DNA from: Girardinichthys multiradiatus
Taxonomy: Eukaryota > Chordata > Actinopteri > Cyprinodontiformes > Goodeidae
Length of the DNA stretch: 64,000 bases
Reading direction: 5' to 3'
Assembly (NCBI RefSeq): GCF_021462225.1
Contig: NC_061796.1
Location: 47,994,891-48,058,890, forward strand
The notes under the pieces were generated by a model that saw only the letters and a list, made by a program, of their open reading frames with translations, ran no database searches and was not told where the DNA came from. Both the position numbers and the translations under genes were made by a program. Below are positions 13,089 to 25,498 of the stretch, piece after piece (within the stretch, counting starts at the first letter, position 1; each line of letters opens with the position of its first letter).

Positions 13089-13880
13089 TGTCATCGATCT
13101 GCCCATGTTTCCTTATTATTTTATTAATGTTCTCTTTTTGCTGTTATTTCTTGGAATTATGTACATTTATATTTTATTATTTCTCCCAGTTGTTTATGTT
13201 GTTTAGTTGCTGTCAGATTCTTATTAGAGTAGGTTTATGGTTCATTCTTGTGTTTAGATGTTTGTTACTCCTCCGTGTTCCTGCTCATCTGTGTTAATTA
13301 GCCTCCCTCCTTCTGTTGCTCTGCATTCTCCCTTCCACCTGATTAGCTCTTTTAGTTCATTGGTCAGATCTCCTCCCTGGTGTTTGTTTTTTTCCTCCTG
13401 ATTACTACTGATTGTGGGGCGACTGTGGCCCAGGTGGTACGTGTTCGCCCTGTAACTGGTGGGTTGCTGGTTTGAACCCCTGCTCTGTCTGTCTCAGTCG
13501 TTGTGTCCTTGGGCAAAACACTTCGCCCTCTTTGCCTGCTGATGGTGGTCAGGGGCTCGGTGGCACTGATTGTATGGCTGCCTCACTTCTGTCAGTGTGC
13601 CCCAGGGCAGCAGTGGACACAATGTAGCTCACCGCTTTCAGTGTGTGGATGGGTGGATGACAGATTGGAGTGTAAAACGCTTTGGGGTCTCTGGGGAGAG
13701 AACTCGCTATACATGTACAGGCCATTTTACCATTTACTGCCTGCTCCATGTCTGTATTCCTTTCTGTGTCCCATCTCTAGTCATTATCTGTCAGTTTGAT
13801 TATTACTCTGCAACTCACCATGTGGCTTCTACACTCCGATCTGCACAGTGGTCCTACCAAACCTCAGCAAACCGATGTCA
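13089..13880 (+). mobile_element. Old LTR split by a SINE
   Basis: The left end TGTCATCGATCTGCC resembles the start of the LTR at 14242 (TGTCAGGATCTGCC). The right end has the matching CTCACCATG...GGTCCTACCAAACC block and finishes near GATGTCA. A SINE at about 13416-13738 interrupts it. No target duplication was found, in keeping with greater age than its neighbours. Confidence 0.55.
13416..13738 (+). mobile_element. tRNA-derived SINE inserted in an LTR
   Basis: The head shows an A-box-like TGGCCCAGGTGGTACG (about 13427) and a B-box-like GGTTGCTGGTTTGAACCCC (about 13462). The tail has an AACGCTTTGGGGTCTCTGGGGAG motif followed by CTATACATG, typical of fish SINE 3' ends. The flanking LTR sequence resumes after the tail. 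Not a tRNA gene, since only the promoter boxes are conserved. Confidence 0.65.
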
Positions 13881-14236
13881 TAGTGTAGTGATCTGATGTT
13901 AAAACCAGCAGGAATCTGATAGCCCCCACACATGTTAAGGTTGTGGTCACCCAAGACAAACCACACCGGGCATCCCAGGACCCTGAGTTAATTGCTCCTT
14001 GTTCATGAAAATTAAGATCATTTGCGTGATGCAGATTGCACAGAAAACATAAGGTCTGATTAAAAGAGAAACTATGTGTGAAATTTGTTCCCCTCTGTTG
14101 GACACGACAGGCAGGTTTGCTCCTGTGTGTATTAAATGCGATCTGCTTTGTGAATCCAGTGCAGAAAAAATTAAATCAGGAAACCAAACAGTAGGAAAAA
14201 ATTGCACTGTTTCCATCAGACTGCCTGCATCGTGCT
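13881..14236. other. Short intergenic stretch between LTRs
   Basis: About 350 bases between two LTRs. An 89-residue - strand frame (13947-14216) shows no recognisable domain. Nothing to annotate. Confidence 0.35.
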
Positions 14237-14241
14237 GATTT

Positions 14242-15243
14242 TGTCAGGATCTGCCATTTTGGGTTTTGTTTAATTTTTCAGTTAGGTTTTTCTATTCCTT
14301 TGGGTTTAGTAGTTATGTTTGTTTATTCCTTCTGTTTCCTGATGTTAGTTTTGTTCTCTCTCCTGCCTCCTAGTTTTAGTAGTTCTTCCTCCCCTCTCCC
14401 ATAGTTCCCTTGGCGATTGCTTTCTCATTTATTACTTAGAATGGTTTTCTCCTCTGGTTATTATTATTATAATTATTATTACAACAGTTCTCTTTGCTTC
14501 TTTGGGTGTTACTGTGCTTGTTTACTGTTAGGTTATTTGTTCTTGCTGCATTCTTCTAGTTTATTAGATCCTTTTCCCTTTGGCCTAAGATCCCTTTTTG
14601 TTATTATTTACCCAGCTGCTTGTTTCCTTTATGATTAGTTGTTCCCAGCCTTGCTCTTTAGTATAGTTATTCATGTCCCTGCTTTGTCTAGTTAGTGTTC
14701 CTTCCAGATTTAGCCTTGTGTTAGGGTTTATATTATATAGGTTTCCTTAGGTCTGTTTTCCATTGGTTTAGCTTTGCCCCATGTCCCTATTTAGTTCTTC
14801 CTAGAGTTGCTATTTATGTTAGTTTATGTTTAGGTTTCTTTTCCCTAGAGTTGTGTTTAGTTTAGTTTTCCCCTCCTGTCTCTGCTTTTTCCAGCTCCCG
14901 TTTCCATAGTAACATATTCCCTCAGTTCCCTGCCGCTTGGTCCACACCTGTTTCATGTTTCCTCTGATCCTCTGATTACCTTCCTCCTTGTCTCATTGGT
15001 CCATACTCCACTTCCCTCAGCTTATAAGCTCTCTAGTTTTCATTGTTCCCCGCTGGTTCTTTATGTTAACAACCCTTGTTGTATTCCCGAGTTCCTCCTT
15101 ATGGTTTGTTTGTATCCTGACTGTACGCCTGGACTACCTGCCTGTAAGTCGTTGCCTTAATATTAAAATGTCATTTACTCACCATGCAACCTGCTCGCTG
15201 TGTTCTGCATTCTGGTCCTGCCACCAAACCCACAACCTTGACA
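14242..15243 (+). mobile_element. Solo LTR with 5-bp target duplication
   Basis: A 1,002-bp unit starting TGTCAGGATCTGCC and ending AACCTTGACA, flanked by GATTT at 14237-14241 and 15244-15248. Perfect 5-bp duplications with no internal region define a solo LTR. It is T/C-rich. The sequence family is shared with 13089-13880, and the termini are shared with 16225-16948. Assignment to Ty3/gypsy rests on the TGTC..GACA ends and the 5-bp duplication. Confidence 0.85.
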
Positions 15244-15255
15244 GATTTCACTTAG

Positions 15256-15299
15256 ATGGAGATTACATAAAAACTTGAATGTTTTTATGTAATCTCCAT
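15256..15299. repeat. Perfect 19-bp inverted repeat, 6-base loop
   Basis: Arms 15256-15274 and 15281-15299 are exact reverse complements around the loop TTGAAT. It lies 8 bases beyond the target duplication of the solo LTR. It has no U-tract or bacterial context, so it is not a terminator. Confidence 0.9.
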
Positions 15300-16219
15300 G
15301 AAACTGATGAAAGCAGGAATAAATGGGATTAAAATTTAAAAAATCTGAATCAGAAACAGATTATCTTCCTCTTGTTCTGATCTTTCTACTGCAGAAAACT
15401 GGACATACTTTTTTCTTCCTAAGTGTAGCCCACCTTTACCTTCTGTACAGGTAAGGCCCTCCTAGATTCCTCAAGGTAGTATTAAAGACCAATAAATGTC
15501 AACTACTACTCCTCCAGTTACTGATTCCCAAATCCTACATACACTCTTATGCATTTTAGTGATGCTTAGATTCCCTTAAACACACACAGTGGTCAAATCT
15601 CACACAGACACTTAAAATAACCAAACCGTGAGTTAAATATAAATTCTTAGTTTACTAAACATGTAACTTTAAGCAACATACACATAAAACACTCAGATTG
15701 TTCACTATAAATCATACATTTTATGTGAGGGGCCCACTCACCAATCACACCAATAAGCTTATCTAACTATAATCCCCATAGTTGCAGGCCTGGGCGAAGA
15801 TTGTGAGCGGTGAGACCCAAAACCTAATGGCCGTTTCACTCTATGAGCAAATAAACAAACAAAGCAGTACCTGTTTTAGTAGTTCAGTGCATACAAACTT
15901 TGATCTCAGCTCACGTGAAGAGGAAACCCAAACTGTGTCCCTAAGGTGACGATGCATTCATTAGTCCACTCGTCCAGGCTTAAACTCCAATGAGCGATGT
16001 CCAGGGGAGGAAAAAACATAATCCAAAGGCACTCTTTTAGCAGTCTATTAACACTCCATTTAGGACTATTCTTCACATCCAGACTGGAATGATAGAGAGG
16101 CAGTCTCCATAGTAAGCTGAGTTAGCTAAACTAGGCTTCCAGTGCAACATCCACTTAACTAGCGAATACTAACTGTTAAACTGCTTCAAAGTTAGACAAA
16201 ACATGCAACTGCAGGACAA
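15300..16219. other. Intergenic DNA, no recognised feature
   Basis: No usable frames. Together with 16954-17200 it forms the continuous sequence into which the solo LTR at 16225 inserted. Its style (many CAAAC and CTAAC words) suggests old retroelement sequence, but I cannot place it. Confidence 0.3.
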
Positions 16220-16224
16220 ACTTC

Positions 16225-16948
16225 TGTCAGGATCTGTGCTTTGTGTGTCTGTTGGTGCTCAGTCCCTAGATGGCGTGGAATCTGGAGGAGAGGTGACAGG
16301 TGTTCGCTATTCCCCTGATTATTCTGCAGAGGACTATTTAAGGAGGAGGCTGCCAGCAACTCACTGCCAGAGTGTTGCCCTTAGTGCTACTACTCAGCCA
16401 CATTACCTTTGCCTTTGACCGTGCCTTGTACACCAAGTAACTTTGTCTTTGTATCCTGCAGGTTTCCTGAACCTGACTTTGCCTTGCATTGAATCCAGCC
16501 TGGATAAACCGTCTTCTGGAAGGAAGCAATCCAGTTCCATGAACAAAGACTCAAGTCTCTCATGACTTTATTGGATCACCCCGGCTGGCAGCCTCCTGTA
16601 TCCTGCGTACCTCGGACCTCCATCTGCGAACCCTGTCCACCCTCCTCCCTCCATCGCACCTCGTGGATTACAAACTCTCCTGGCTTACCATATCCACCAA
16701 CTTCAGTCTCACCGGCAAACAACCACTTGGTTTCTCCACTCCCCCTCTGGTGGATCCCTCCACCATTCTTTCATTCATGAGTTCAGCCCCAGAGTTATCC
16801 CTGCTTACCTTGTTTATTTCTACAGTTTGCATCCTGGTTCCAGTTCCCTGCATTATTCACCCAGTTGTAAATAAACACTTTACCGAACAATACCGTCTCC
16901 TGAATTGCTTTCTGCATGTGGGTCAAATCCTTTAAACTCAATATGACA
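16225..16948 (+). mobile_element. Solo LTR with 5-bp target duplication
   Basis: A 724-bp unit beginning TGTCAGGATCTGTGC and ending CTCAATATGACA, flanked by ACTTC at 16220-16224 and 16949-16953. An AATAAA signal lies near 16869. The 3' end (GCTTTCTGCATGTGGGTCAAAT) is shared in reverse orientation with the LTR at 44834-45615, so the two are one family. No internal region remains. Confidence 0.9.
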
Positions 16949-16953
16949 ACTTC

Positions 16954-18290
16954 GACCTAAAATGTCCATGAGTAGTCTGGAAAACTATCAAACAAGTGTC
17001 CATTACCGAGCATTGGGTTAACAATCAGGAAACCTATTTAATTACTCTGAACTGCAGCACATATACTGTCTTCCGTGTGAGCTTTTTCCGTCCCCCACCC
17101 GACAAGCTCTCACTCCCCAGGAATTGTAGCATGCTAGCACTTCCTTTTTGCTCTTGACAATAAAACGGAAATAAAATGCATCAAAAGCATCTTATACTTT
17201 GCCTGCTTTTAACTGACACCAAGGTACTTTTAACAGTTTCATAAACCTTTTACAACATAAAATGAGACCATTTTAGTAGTATCTACATAACATATAGCTA
17301 ACATATACACAATAGCTCATGAACTTCATCAAAATACTAACATATTTGCTCAGGTTACATAAGGATCTAAAGTTCTGGAGAGCTGTGATACCCAGAAAAA
17401 CAGAGACACTCGGGCCTTTGGCTAAACGATGAGTCAGATCCATTTTTGTGTCGACAGCAGCTCTGCATCCCGGGACGATTACAGCCAATTTATATCCATG
17501 GGGCTGAGTCCAATATGTCGTGTGTTTGGGGTGGGGTGGGGGGTGAAAGCCAGCAGCCAATTTGTGTTGGAGGCTCTCAGAAAGGGGGAGCTGGCAGAGA
17601 TTAAACCTATTTGTCACTGTTTATAGCAATGACAGAAAACTGAGGGGGGAAGAAGAGGAGAAATAGAGCAAAACGGAGAGTCTGTGGAACAGGATAATTA
17701 TTGGAGCTCAGGCTCAAATCCTGGCTGCTGGTTCATGAGGAGAAGATGGTGCTGGTCCACATTTCAGGATCAGAAACCATAAAAAGTCCAGTGGACATGA
17801 TCACACTGCCCTGTGAATTTAGGACGAAATGAAAGTGAAAGAGTTTAAAATGCAGCCGTTGTTGATTTAATGGATCTGAATTCCAGCTAATCCACTCAAG
17901 ATAAACACCAGTTGATTGAGATTCAGCACCTCTCTCGCTCATCCTGAACGGCCTGCAGATGGACTCCAGCTCGGTGTGTAAACTCAGTCAGAACTGGTCT
18001 GCATGACAAACATCCCATAGTTTAAACCTCGGGGTTCTGATAGTGTTGGACAGAAACTACTTTGGATCAGTAATTTCCACATAATCTGATAATAACACGT
18101 CAGTTTTAAATACATTTATTGCACTGATATTTGATTCAGTTTAGTTTATTGTTGTAGTCCCAATTTACAATAAATGTGATCTGAAAGCACATGCAGGTCC
18201 AATTCAGACCCATAAATATGCCATCACATCAAGCTGATACAAACCAGAGAGATTTTAATCTAATTTAATCCAAGTTGTTAAACAGTGCAC
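16954..18290. other. Intergenic DNA, no recognised feature
   Basis: About 1.3 kb. The longest frame (17273-17617, -) has no domain I recognise. Nothing else is supported. Confidence 0.35.
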
Positions 18291-18294
18291 CCAG

Positions 18295-18852
18295 GCTCAG
18301 TTTATTCAACCAGTAAGAAGAGTTCTCTACTCCATCTGATTGCATGAAGTCCTGCTGCTGGGCAAGCATGTGGCGACAGTGGAGAGAAACACCTCACATA
18401 TGTTGGTCTATATTAGTACCAGAACATTTATATCAGGTTTTCCTCGATGGAAATATGGACACATTCAATTCAATTCAGTTTATTTCTATAGCTCCAATTC
18501 ACAACACGTCGTCTCAAGGTTCTTCACAACAGTCAGGTTCATACATTCTAATTAATCGTAACCATTGAACAGTTCAGTCAGATTCAGTTATTTATTCAAA
18601 TTGGATAAAAAGTTTTTCTATCTAAGGAAACCCAGCAGATTGCATCCAGTCAGTGACTTGCAGCATTCACTCCTCCTGGATGAGCATGTAGAGACAGTGG
18701 ACAGTCACTGGCGTTGACTTTGCAGCAATCCCTCATACTGAGCATGCATGTAGCGACAGTGGAGAGGAAAAACTCCCTTTTAACAGGAAGAAACCTCCAG
18801 CAGAACCAGGCTCAGTGTGAGCGGCCATCTGCCACGACCGACTCAGGGTCTA
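18295..18852 (-). mobile_element. LINE 3' end (L2-type tail), reversed
   Basis: 18461-18852 is the reverse complement of 61575-61975 almost base for base: the (TTGAA)n tail is at the low end, then the AATAAATAACTGAATCTGACTG region, then GGCAGATGGCCGCTCACACTG at the high end. It is a 5'-truncated LINE tail with no coding part. A second partial piece of the same sequence (GTGGCGACAGTGGAGAG words) sits at about 18310-18400, so two truncated copies may lie side by side. Confidence 0.8.
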
Positions 18853-20555
18853 AGGGGTATTAAATTATTCTAATGCATCAATCAATCATTTCTTTTAAAT
18901 TAATCAAAGCTGAAATCCAGATTAACTGAACAGATTAAACAGATTTTTGCATGTTTCTCCTGACTGCCAGTAATTATCAGTCACAGATAAAAAAACATCC
19001 TCATATGAGGCGACTGTCCCTCACTGATTAGAAATAAAGAACAGCTACACGACCTCTGCTAACACGGGTCAAAGGCTGAATTCTCACAATAATAATAGAT
19101 GAATATGTTGCTACATTGTCATTAAACTGCTTAATTTCTTAGCTCACACTGGTTGAAATCCAACAAAAGAGGAACCTGAAAAGGTTTCTTTCAGTCTCCA
19201 ACAACCCCGGGACTCCATCAGTTTCACAGCCGCAGAACAACATCCGGCAGTCTTGGACCCTAAATTCTGTGCTTTAACAGGACCTGAGCTGAGCGGTTTG
19301 TAGACCTGGTCTGCAGGATTCCTCTGTAGTTTCAGCGGTTAGAAACTATTTGTGGAATATCTGACGCTCCTCTCCTCCTGCTGACCATCTGTCCTCAGAT
19401 TTAAACTCAGAAGCCCCTGACATGTGCATCAAGTGTTAATCAGCTCTAAATCTGAGAGTGTTTGCCGTCAGCGTCTGATTCGATGACGTCCATCATCCAC
19501 AGATCCCTCTCTGTGGAACACTTCCTGTGGCTTTCATCACTCTCTGGATACTTCATGGAAATTCAGTCATGATGCATCTGTGATGTGAGACAGTTTGTGT
19601 TTCATTTAGGCAGAAACTGTGGCTGTGAATGTTTCTAAATGATCAACGCCTCCTTCAGCCTCTCTTCGCTCTCAGTTATTAGTCTGAAGAGCCAATAGAA
19701 GGAGGCAGAGGAGGAGGACAGTTTATTGTCCCAGATAATGAAAGATAATATTCATTATTGGCTCAGCTGCTGCAGCAGTGGAGCAGTAATCAGGTGCAGA
19801 GTGAAATACCTCCATCCTCCTCCACGCTGAACTCTCTGAGGACATTAACAGGCGGCTGCAGGCGCTGAATGGATTTCCATCAGTGAGAGCGGTTTGAAGC
19901 TGCAGCTTGAAGACTTTCTCCTCCCAGAACACACAGAAACCCAATGGTTGTTGGTTCAGGTAATGAATCAGAGCCAGAAACCACCCTCATGTGGGTTTAA
20001 ATTTACATCAGAAAGAGAGTCAGAGCTAAAGAAGTTTTAAATTCTCACAAACAAGTAGATGAAAAATAATCTCCCTCGTCATCTGTTAACAGCAAGAAAC
20101 GGTGCACACAACAACCAAACGCACCTTCCTCCTCCAGGCAGGATTCTGCTGACCGGTGCAACCCAATGAAACCTGGGTTTACTTCAGGATGACTTGGGGT
20201 GTTTCTGTGTGGCCTGTTCCTCATCCTTACCCCCACAGTTGAACGGGGTTAGAACCACCAAGGCAGGAGATTTCAGGTTCAGGAGAACATATGTGGCTTT
20301 TGCCCCGGGCCTGGACAGGGTCGGTACCACCATGGCAGGAGGTCCTTTGTATTTTTGGTACAAAGTTGAGCTCAGTTTGGACCAGATGTCTGGTTTGGGA
20401 ACATCAGAATCTCAGAAGTAGATTACGTAGATGAGGCAAATCTGACCTTCTGTGCATGTTTAACGTCTTGAAGCCAGGATGAGAGTCAGCTAGTCTGAGG
20501 TCATGGCTCTCCATGGGAAAAAAATGAAAAGCTCCTTCCAGGTCAGTCAGCCTCT
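18853..20555. other. Intergenic DNA, nothing recognised
   Basis: About 1.7 kb with short frames only. No domain, repeat boundary or RNA is visible. Confidence 0.35.
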
Positions 20556-20559
20556 GCCT

Positions 20560-20990
20560 CAGAGAAGAAGTTCCAGTATCCTGTTGTTCCTTACTGTAGG
20601 TAGGATGGAGCAGGAGATGGAAAAACAGATCAGAGCTTCACCTGTAGTAATGAGGATGTTCCTCTGGTGTGTAGTGGTGAGAAAAAGAGCTGAGCTGAAA
20701 GGTAAGCTCCTAGATTTATTGGTTCATCTACATTTCAGTCCTCACCTATGGTCCTGAGATATGGATCATGACTGAAAAAACCAGATCCTGGATATAAGAA
20801 GCTAAAGGGAGCTTTCTTTGTGAAGTGGCCAGGCTGTTCCTTAGAGATGAGGAGAGGAGCTCCATCATTCAGGAGGAGCTCAGAGCACAGTTGCTGCTCC
20901 TCCACATTGAAAGGAGTCAGCAGAGGTGGTTCATCTGATCCAGACGCCTCTGGTTGGAGGTTTTCTTGGATGAGACCTGAGCAATCAGTA
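20560..20990 (+). mobile_element. Old relic of an RTE/Nimb-like LINE C-terminus
   Basis: Translated on + with stops, 20700-20960 matches the C-terminal part of the LINE at 23.0-26.2 kb: ISVLTYGPEIWIMTEKTRSW aligns with the TYGHELWVMTERTRSR segment, and LRDEERSS and LLLLHIERSQ align with LRDRVRSS and LLLLHIERSQ. Many stops and indels show an old copy. It is opposite in orientation to the young copy. Confidence 0.7.
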
Positions 20991-21010
20991 AAAGGTATGG
21001 CTGAAAACAT

Positions 21011-22250
21011 CTAAATTACCAAAACTGATCAAACCTGAAGCAGATTATGGTACACTGCACTTGTTTTATATCCATATAAAGCTAAACCTTTGTCTGAAAA
21101 CACCTCTTCACTAATTTCATTCACTAATTTCCTTAGGCAATCCTCAAATGCTTTTAAGAAGATTGTTAAAATCTCTTCCAGTCTCCTGAACCAAACGTCT
21201 CATTGTATCTGAACCTTTTTCTACATGCTGTAGAACCTAGTGAGGGTCTATCAGTAGAGGTCATTTGTCACTCAAACAAACACAATGTTTGTCTTTAAAA
21301 CCACACTGGAAGCTGCTAAAGATGCTGCAGGCAGCCAAGACCTCCTTCACGTCTTTGAAATGCTCTAATAGTTTGCAGGTTGGTCTACAATGACAAAATA
21401 GGGTTCTTTTTAGCAGTGCATAAAAAATGACATGATTGTAATTATAAAGTTTATGAAATAAATGTAATAGAAATGTTACAAAATATATCTGAAAAAGACC
21501 CTAAATATTGTAGCCACTTCCAGCTTACAGATAAAATCAGAAAGATCTGGAGCTCTGGAGTTTGAGGAGGCCTGGACGTGACCAGAAGTTCTGGACAATA
21601 AATGTTTGGATCAAATGATCCAACTTTAACAGTCAGAATCAAACATGTTATCTTTAGGGTTAGCATGTCATTGTATAGCTATATGAGCCTGAGTGACTGT
21701 TGAGCTGCTTATGGTTGGAGATGGTGGATAACAGACATCCTCCCATGTTGTTTTTGTATGACCTTCTTTGATGCAGCGACCTTAACGAGGGTTTGACGTT
21801 TAGCTCTGCTCTAATTGGCCCATAAAACGATTAGCCTCCCTCAGAAACATGGTGCTGCTTCACTCGGCTCGTTTGCAGACCTAATAAGAGGAATAAAGCT
21901 GATAGAGTTCTGATGCACTCACCAGACGATGCCTTCACAGAACTTTATCTGGTTTGGTTCCACCACAAAGAGCCAACAGCTTAATTTATGGTGGCAGTAA
22001 TAAAATCATCCTTGGAATCAGGTTCTGTTCTCTCCTGATTAAAGCCAGGTCTTCCCATCACAACCATCCTGGTGTGTGAGTGTATCTCTGAGTCTCCTCT
22101 GAAAGGATCTCATGGACACAGCTGACCTGCTGCTGATGACGCACCTGTCTTACTCATCATTTACCTGATCCCACCTGGTTAAAACATTTCCTGACATGGT
22201 TTAGAGGTTTCATCCACATGTTGATCACACATTCATCTGTTTTTTAATAA
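21011..22250. other. Intergenic DNA, nothing recognised
   Basis: About 1.2 kb with no supported gene, repeat or RNA. Confidence 0.35.
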
Positions 22251-22254
22251 TCCT

Positions 22255-23031
22255 TCTCCACCGTCTGCTCAGCTGCCTAGCAGTGTATTAAACAGTAGAA
22301 TTAATAACTGTATCCTCCGTGGTGATTTTAATATAGATATCTCTAAGAATGACACCATACAAAATGACTTTATTAACACTATAGATTCCTCCTCATTTTC
22401 CTGACTATAAATATTTATACTAGACTAACTCATTCATCCAAACCTACAATTGATAATATTGTCAGAAATATTCTAAATTCTAAATTGGAGTCCGGCATAT
22501 TTAAGTTTGAGATATCGGACCATTTTCCAGTTGTGATGTTTTTTAACCTTTCACATACAATTACACCTTCCTGCTGCAGGGAAAAAAATCAAAACACTAA
22601 ATCAAGGAACTTTGGAGCAATTGTGTGAAAACATTGAGACTAAAGTATGGGCTAATGTTTTTGGTGCTCGTGATCCAGATGCTGCATATGACAGTTTGAC
22701 ACATGAACTAACTAACTCTATTGATTATACACATCCTCAGAAAACTGTCATACGCAACAGCAATGACTGTAATCCCTAGCTCACCAAAACAGTAAACTTT
22801 ATTGTTAATAAAAAAAATCCAGTGATGATAATAAACATAAATACTATAGATTCAGAAACAAACTCACTCATATAATAAGGAAGAGTAAACGTAAATATTA
22901 TATTGAACATATTAGTGCCACCGAAGGTGTCTCTAAAAGTACTTGGGCAGTTATAAATAAAGTCTTAAATAGGGTGCAGAAATCATTAGTGCAACCTGAA
23001 TCCGTAAACTTTGCTTCCATAGGTGAAAACC
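22255..23031 (+). pseudogene. Older LINE ORF2, left half (interrupted host element)
   Basis: Degraded non-LTR retrotransposon protein of the CR1/L2/Rex type. Near 22310 a frame reads CILRGDFNIDIS, the GDFN motif of an APE-type endonuclease, and near 22505 EISDHFPVV, the SDH catalytic motif. From about 22860 to 23031 a linker region (KSTWAVINKVLNRVQKS) leads up to the reverse transcriptase. The frame runs straight into the 12-bp duplication at 23020-23031, where the later LINE interrupts it. It resumes at 26173. Several stops and frameshifts precede the interruption, so it was already dead or dying. Confidence 0.75.
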
Positions 23032-25498
23032 CGTACTCGTACTCGTCGTCTTCCGCTTTATCCGGGACCGGGTCGCGGGGGCAGCGGCTCCCCAGACACC
23101 TCCTCCAGCTCCTCCGGGCGCGCCCAAGGCGTTCCCAGGCCAGCCGAGAGACATAGTCCCTCCAGCATGTCCTGGGCCGTCCCCTGGGCCTCCTCCCGGT
23201 GGGACGTGCCTGGAACACGGAAGGCGTCCAGGAGGCATCCAGTATAGATGCCCGAGCCACCTCAACTGGCTCCTCTCGATGTGGAGGAGCAGCGGCTCTA
23301 CTCCGAGCCCCTCCCGGATGGCTGAGCTCCTCACCCTATCTCTAAGGGAGTGCCCGGCCACCCTACGGATGAAGCTCATTTCAGCCGCTTGTATCCGGGA
23401 TCTCGTTCTTTCGGTCATGACCCAAAGTTCATGGCCATAGGTGAGGGTAGGAACGTAGATCAACCGGTAAATTGAGAGCTCCGCTTTTTGGCTCAGCTCT
23501 CTCTTCACCACAACGGACCGGCACAGCGCCTCCATTACTGTGGCAGCCACACCGATCCATCTGTCGATCTCCCGCTCCATTCTTCCCTCACTCGTGAACA
23601 AGACACCGAGATACTTAAACTCCTCCACTTGAGGCAGGAACTCCCCTCCAACCTGAAGAGGACAAGCCACCCTTTTCCGGTCGAGAACCATGGCCTCAGA
23701 CTTGGAGGAGCTGATCTTCATCCCAGCCGCTTCACACTCGGCTGCGAACCGCCACAGCGCATGCTGTAGGTCTTGGCTAGAGGGGGCCAGCAGGACCACG
23801 CCATCTGCGAAAAGAAGAGACGAAATCCACTGGTCCCCAAACCAGACCCCCTCCGGCCCTTGGCTGCGCCTAGAAATCCTGTCCATAAAAGTTATGAACA
23901 GGACAAAGAGCAGCCTTGTCGGAGTCCAACATGCACTGGGAACAGGTCCGACTTAGTGCCGGCAATGAGAACCAAACTCCTGCTCCGCTTGTACAGAGAC
24001 CGGATGGCCCCTAGTAAAGGGCCCCCGATTCCATACTCCTGGAGCACCCCCCACAGGGCATCACGAGGGACACAGTCGAATGCCTTCTCCAGGTCCACAA
24101 AACAGATGTGAACTGGTTGGGCAAACTCCCATGAACCCTCGAGCACCCTGTAGAGGGTATAGAGCTGGTCCAGTGTTCCACGGCCGGGACGAAAACCACA
24201 CTGCTCCTCCTGAAGCCGAGGTTCGACTATCGGCCGGACTCTCCTCTCCAATACCCTGGCGTAGGCCTTACCAGGGAGGCTGAGGAGTGTGATCCCCCCT
24301 GTAGTTGGACCACCACCCCAGTCTGCCAGTCCAGAGGCACTGTCCCCGTCCGCCACGCAATGTTGAAGAGGCGTGTCAACCATGACAGCCCCACAACATC
24401 CAAAGACTTGAGGTACTCAGGGCGGATCTCATCCAACCCTGAAGCCCTGCCACCGTGGAGCTTTTTAACCACCTCGGTGACTTCAGCCTGGTTGATGAAA
24501 GAGTCCAACCCCGAGTCCCCAGCCTCTATTTCCACCAGGGAATGCGTGATGGCAGGACTGAGGAGATCCTCAAAGTACTTCTTCCACTGCCAAATAATGT
24601 CCCCAGTCGAGGTCAGCAGCTCCCCACCCCCACTGTAAATAGTGTTGGCGAAGCACTGCTTACCCCTCCTGAGGCGCCGAACGGTTTGCCAGAATCGCTT
24701 CGGGGCCAACCGGTAGTCCTTCTTCATGGCCTCACCGAACTCCTCCCAGGTCCATGTTTTTGCCTCTGCCACCGTCTGGGCCGCGGCACGCTTGGCCCCA
24801 CGGTACCCGTCAGCGTCCTCAGGAGTCCCCAAGCCAACCACAGCCGATAGGACTCCTTCTTCAGCTTGACAGCATCCCTTACTGCCGGTGTCCACCACCG
24901 GATTCGGGGATTGCTGCCGCGACAGGCACCACAGACCTTACGGCCGCAGCTACGGGCAGCAGCATCAACAATAGATGCGGAGAACATGGTCCACTCGGAC
25001 TCTATGTCTCCAACATCCCTTGGCATCTGGTCAAAGCTCTCCCGGAGGTGAGAGTTGAATACATCCCTGGCCGAGGGCTCCGCCAGATGTTCCCAGCAGA
25101 CCCTCACTATACGCTTAGGCCTGCCAAGTCTGTCCAGCTTTCTGCTCCCCCAGCGGATCCAACTCACCACCAGGTGGTAATCAGTGGACAGCTCAGCCCC
25201 TCTCTTCACCTGAGTGTCCAAAACATGCGGCCGAAGGTCTGATGATACGACAACAAAGTCGATCATTGACCTCCTGCCTAGGGTGTCCTGGTGCCAAGTG
25301 CACTGATGGACACCCTTATGTTTGAACGTGGTGTTCGTTATGGACAATCTGTGACTAGCACAGAAGTCCAATAACAAAACACCGCTCGGATTCAGATCGG
25401 GGAGGCCATTCCGCCCGATCACGCCTCTCCAGGTGTCACTGTCGTTTCCCACGTGGGCGTTGAAGTCCCCAGCAGAATAATGGAGTCCCCAGGAGGGG
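23032..25498 (-). pseudogene. LINE ORF2: endonuclease C-half and reverse transcriptase, broken
   Basis: Read on -: [10 protein letters not shown] starts the piece (endonuclease, about 25450), then a linker, then RT motifs: the DEIRPEYLKSL block (about 24420), CGFRPGRGTLDQL (about 24190), CFVDLEKAFD (about 24080), GLRQGC (about 23920), SSLLFADGVVLL (about 23810) and VEEFKYLGVLFTSEG (about 23610), ending in a basic GRPRG segment. Breaks: a frameshift near 24850, a deletion near 24300 that removes part of RT, another indel near 23888, and FADG where active enzymes have FADD. The endonuclease has D-Y where S-D-H/D-H is expected (about 25180). It cannot encode an active protein. Confidence 0.88.
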
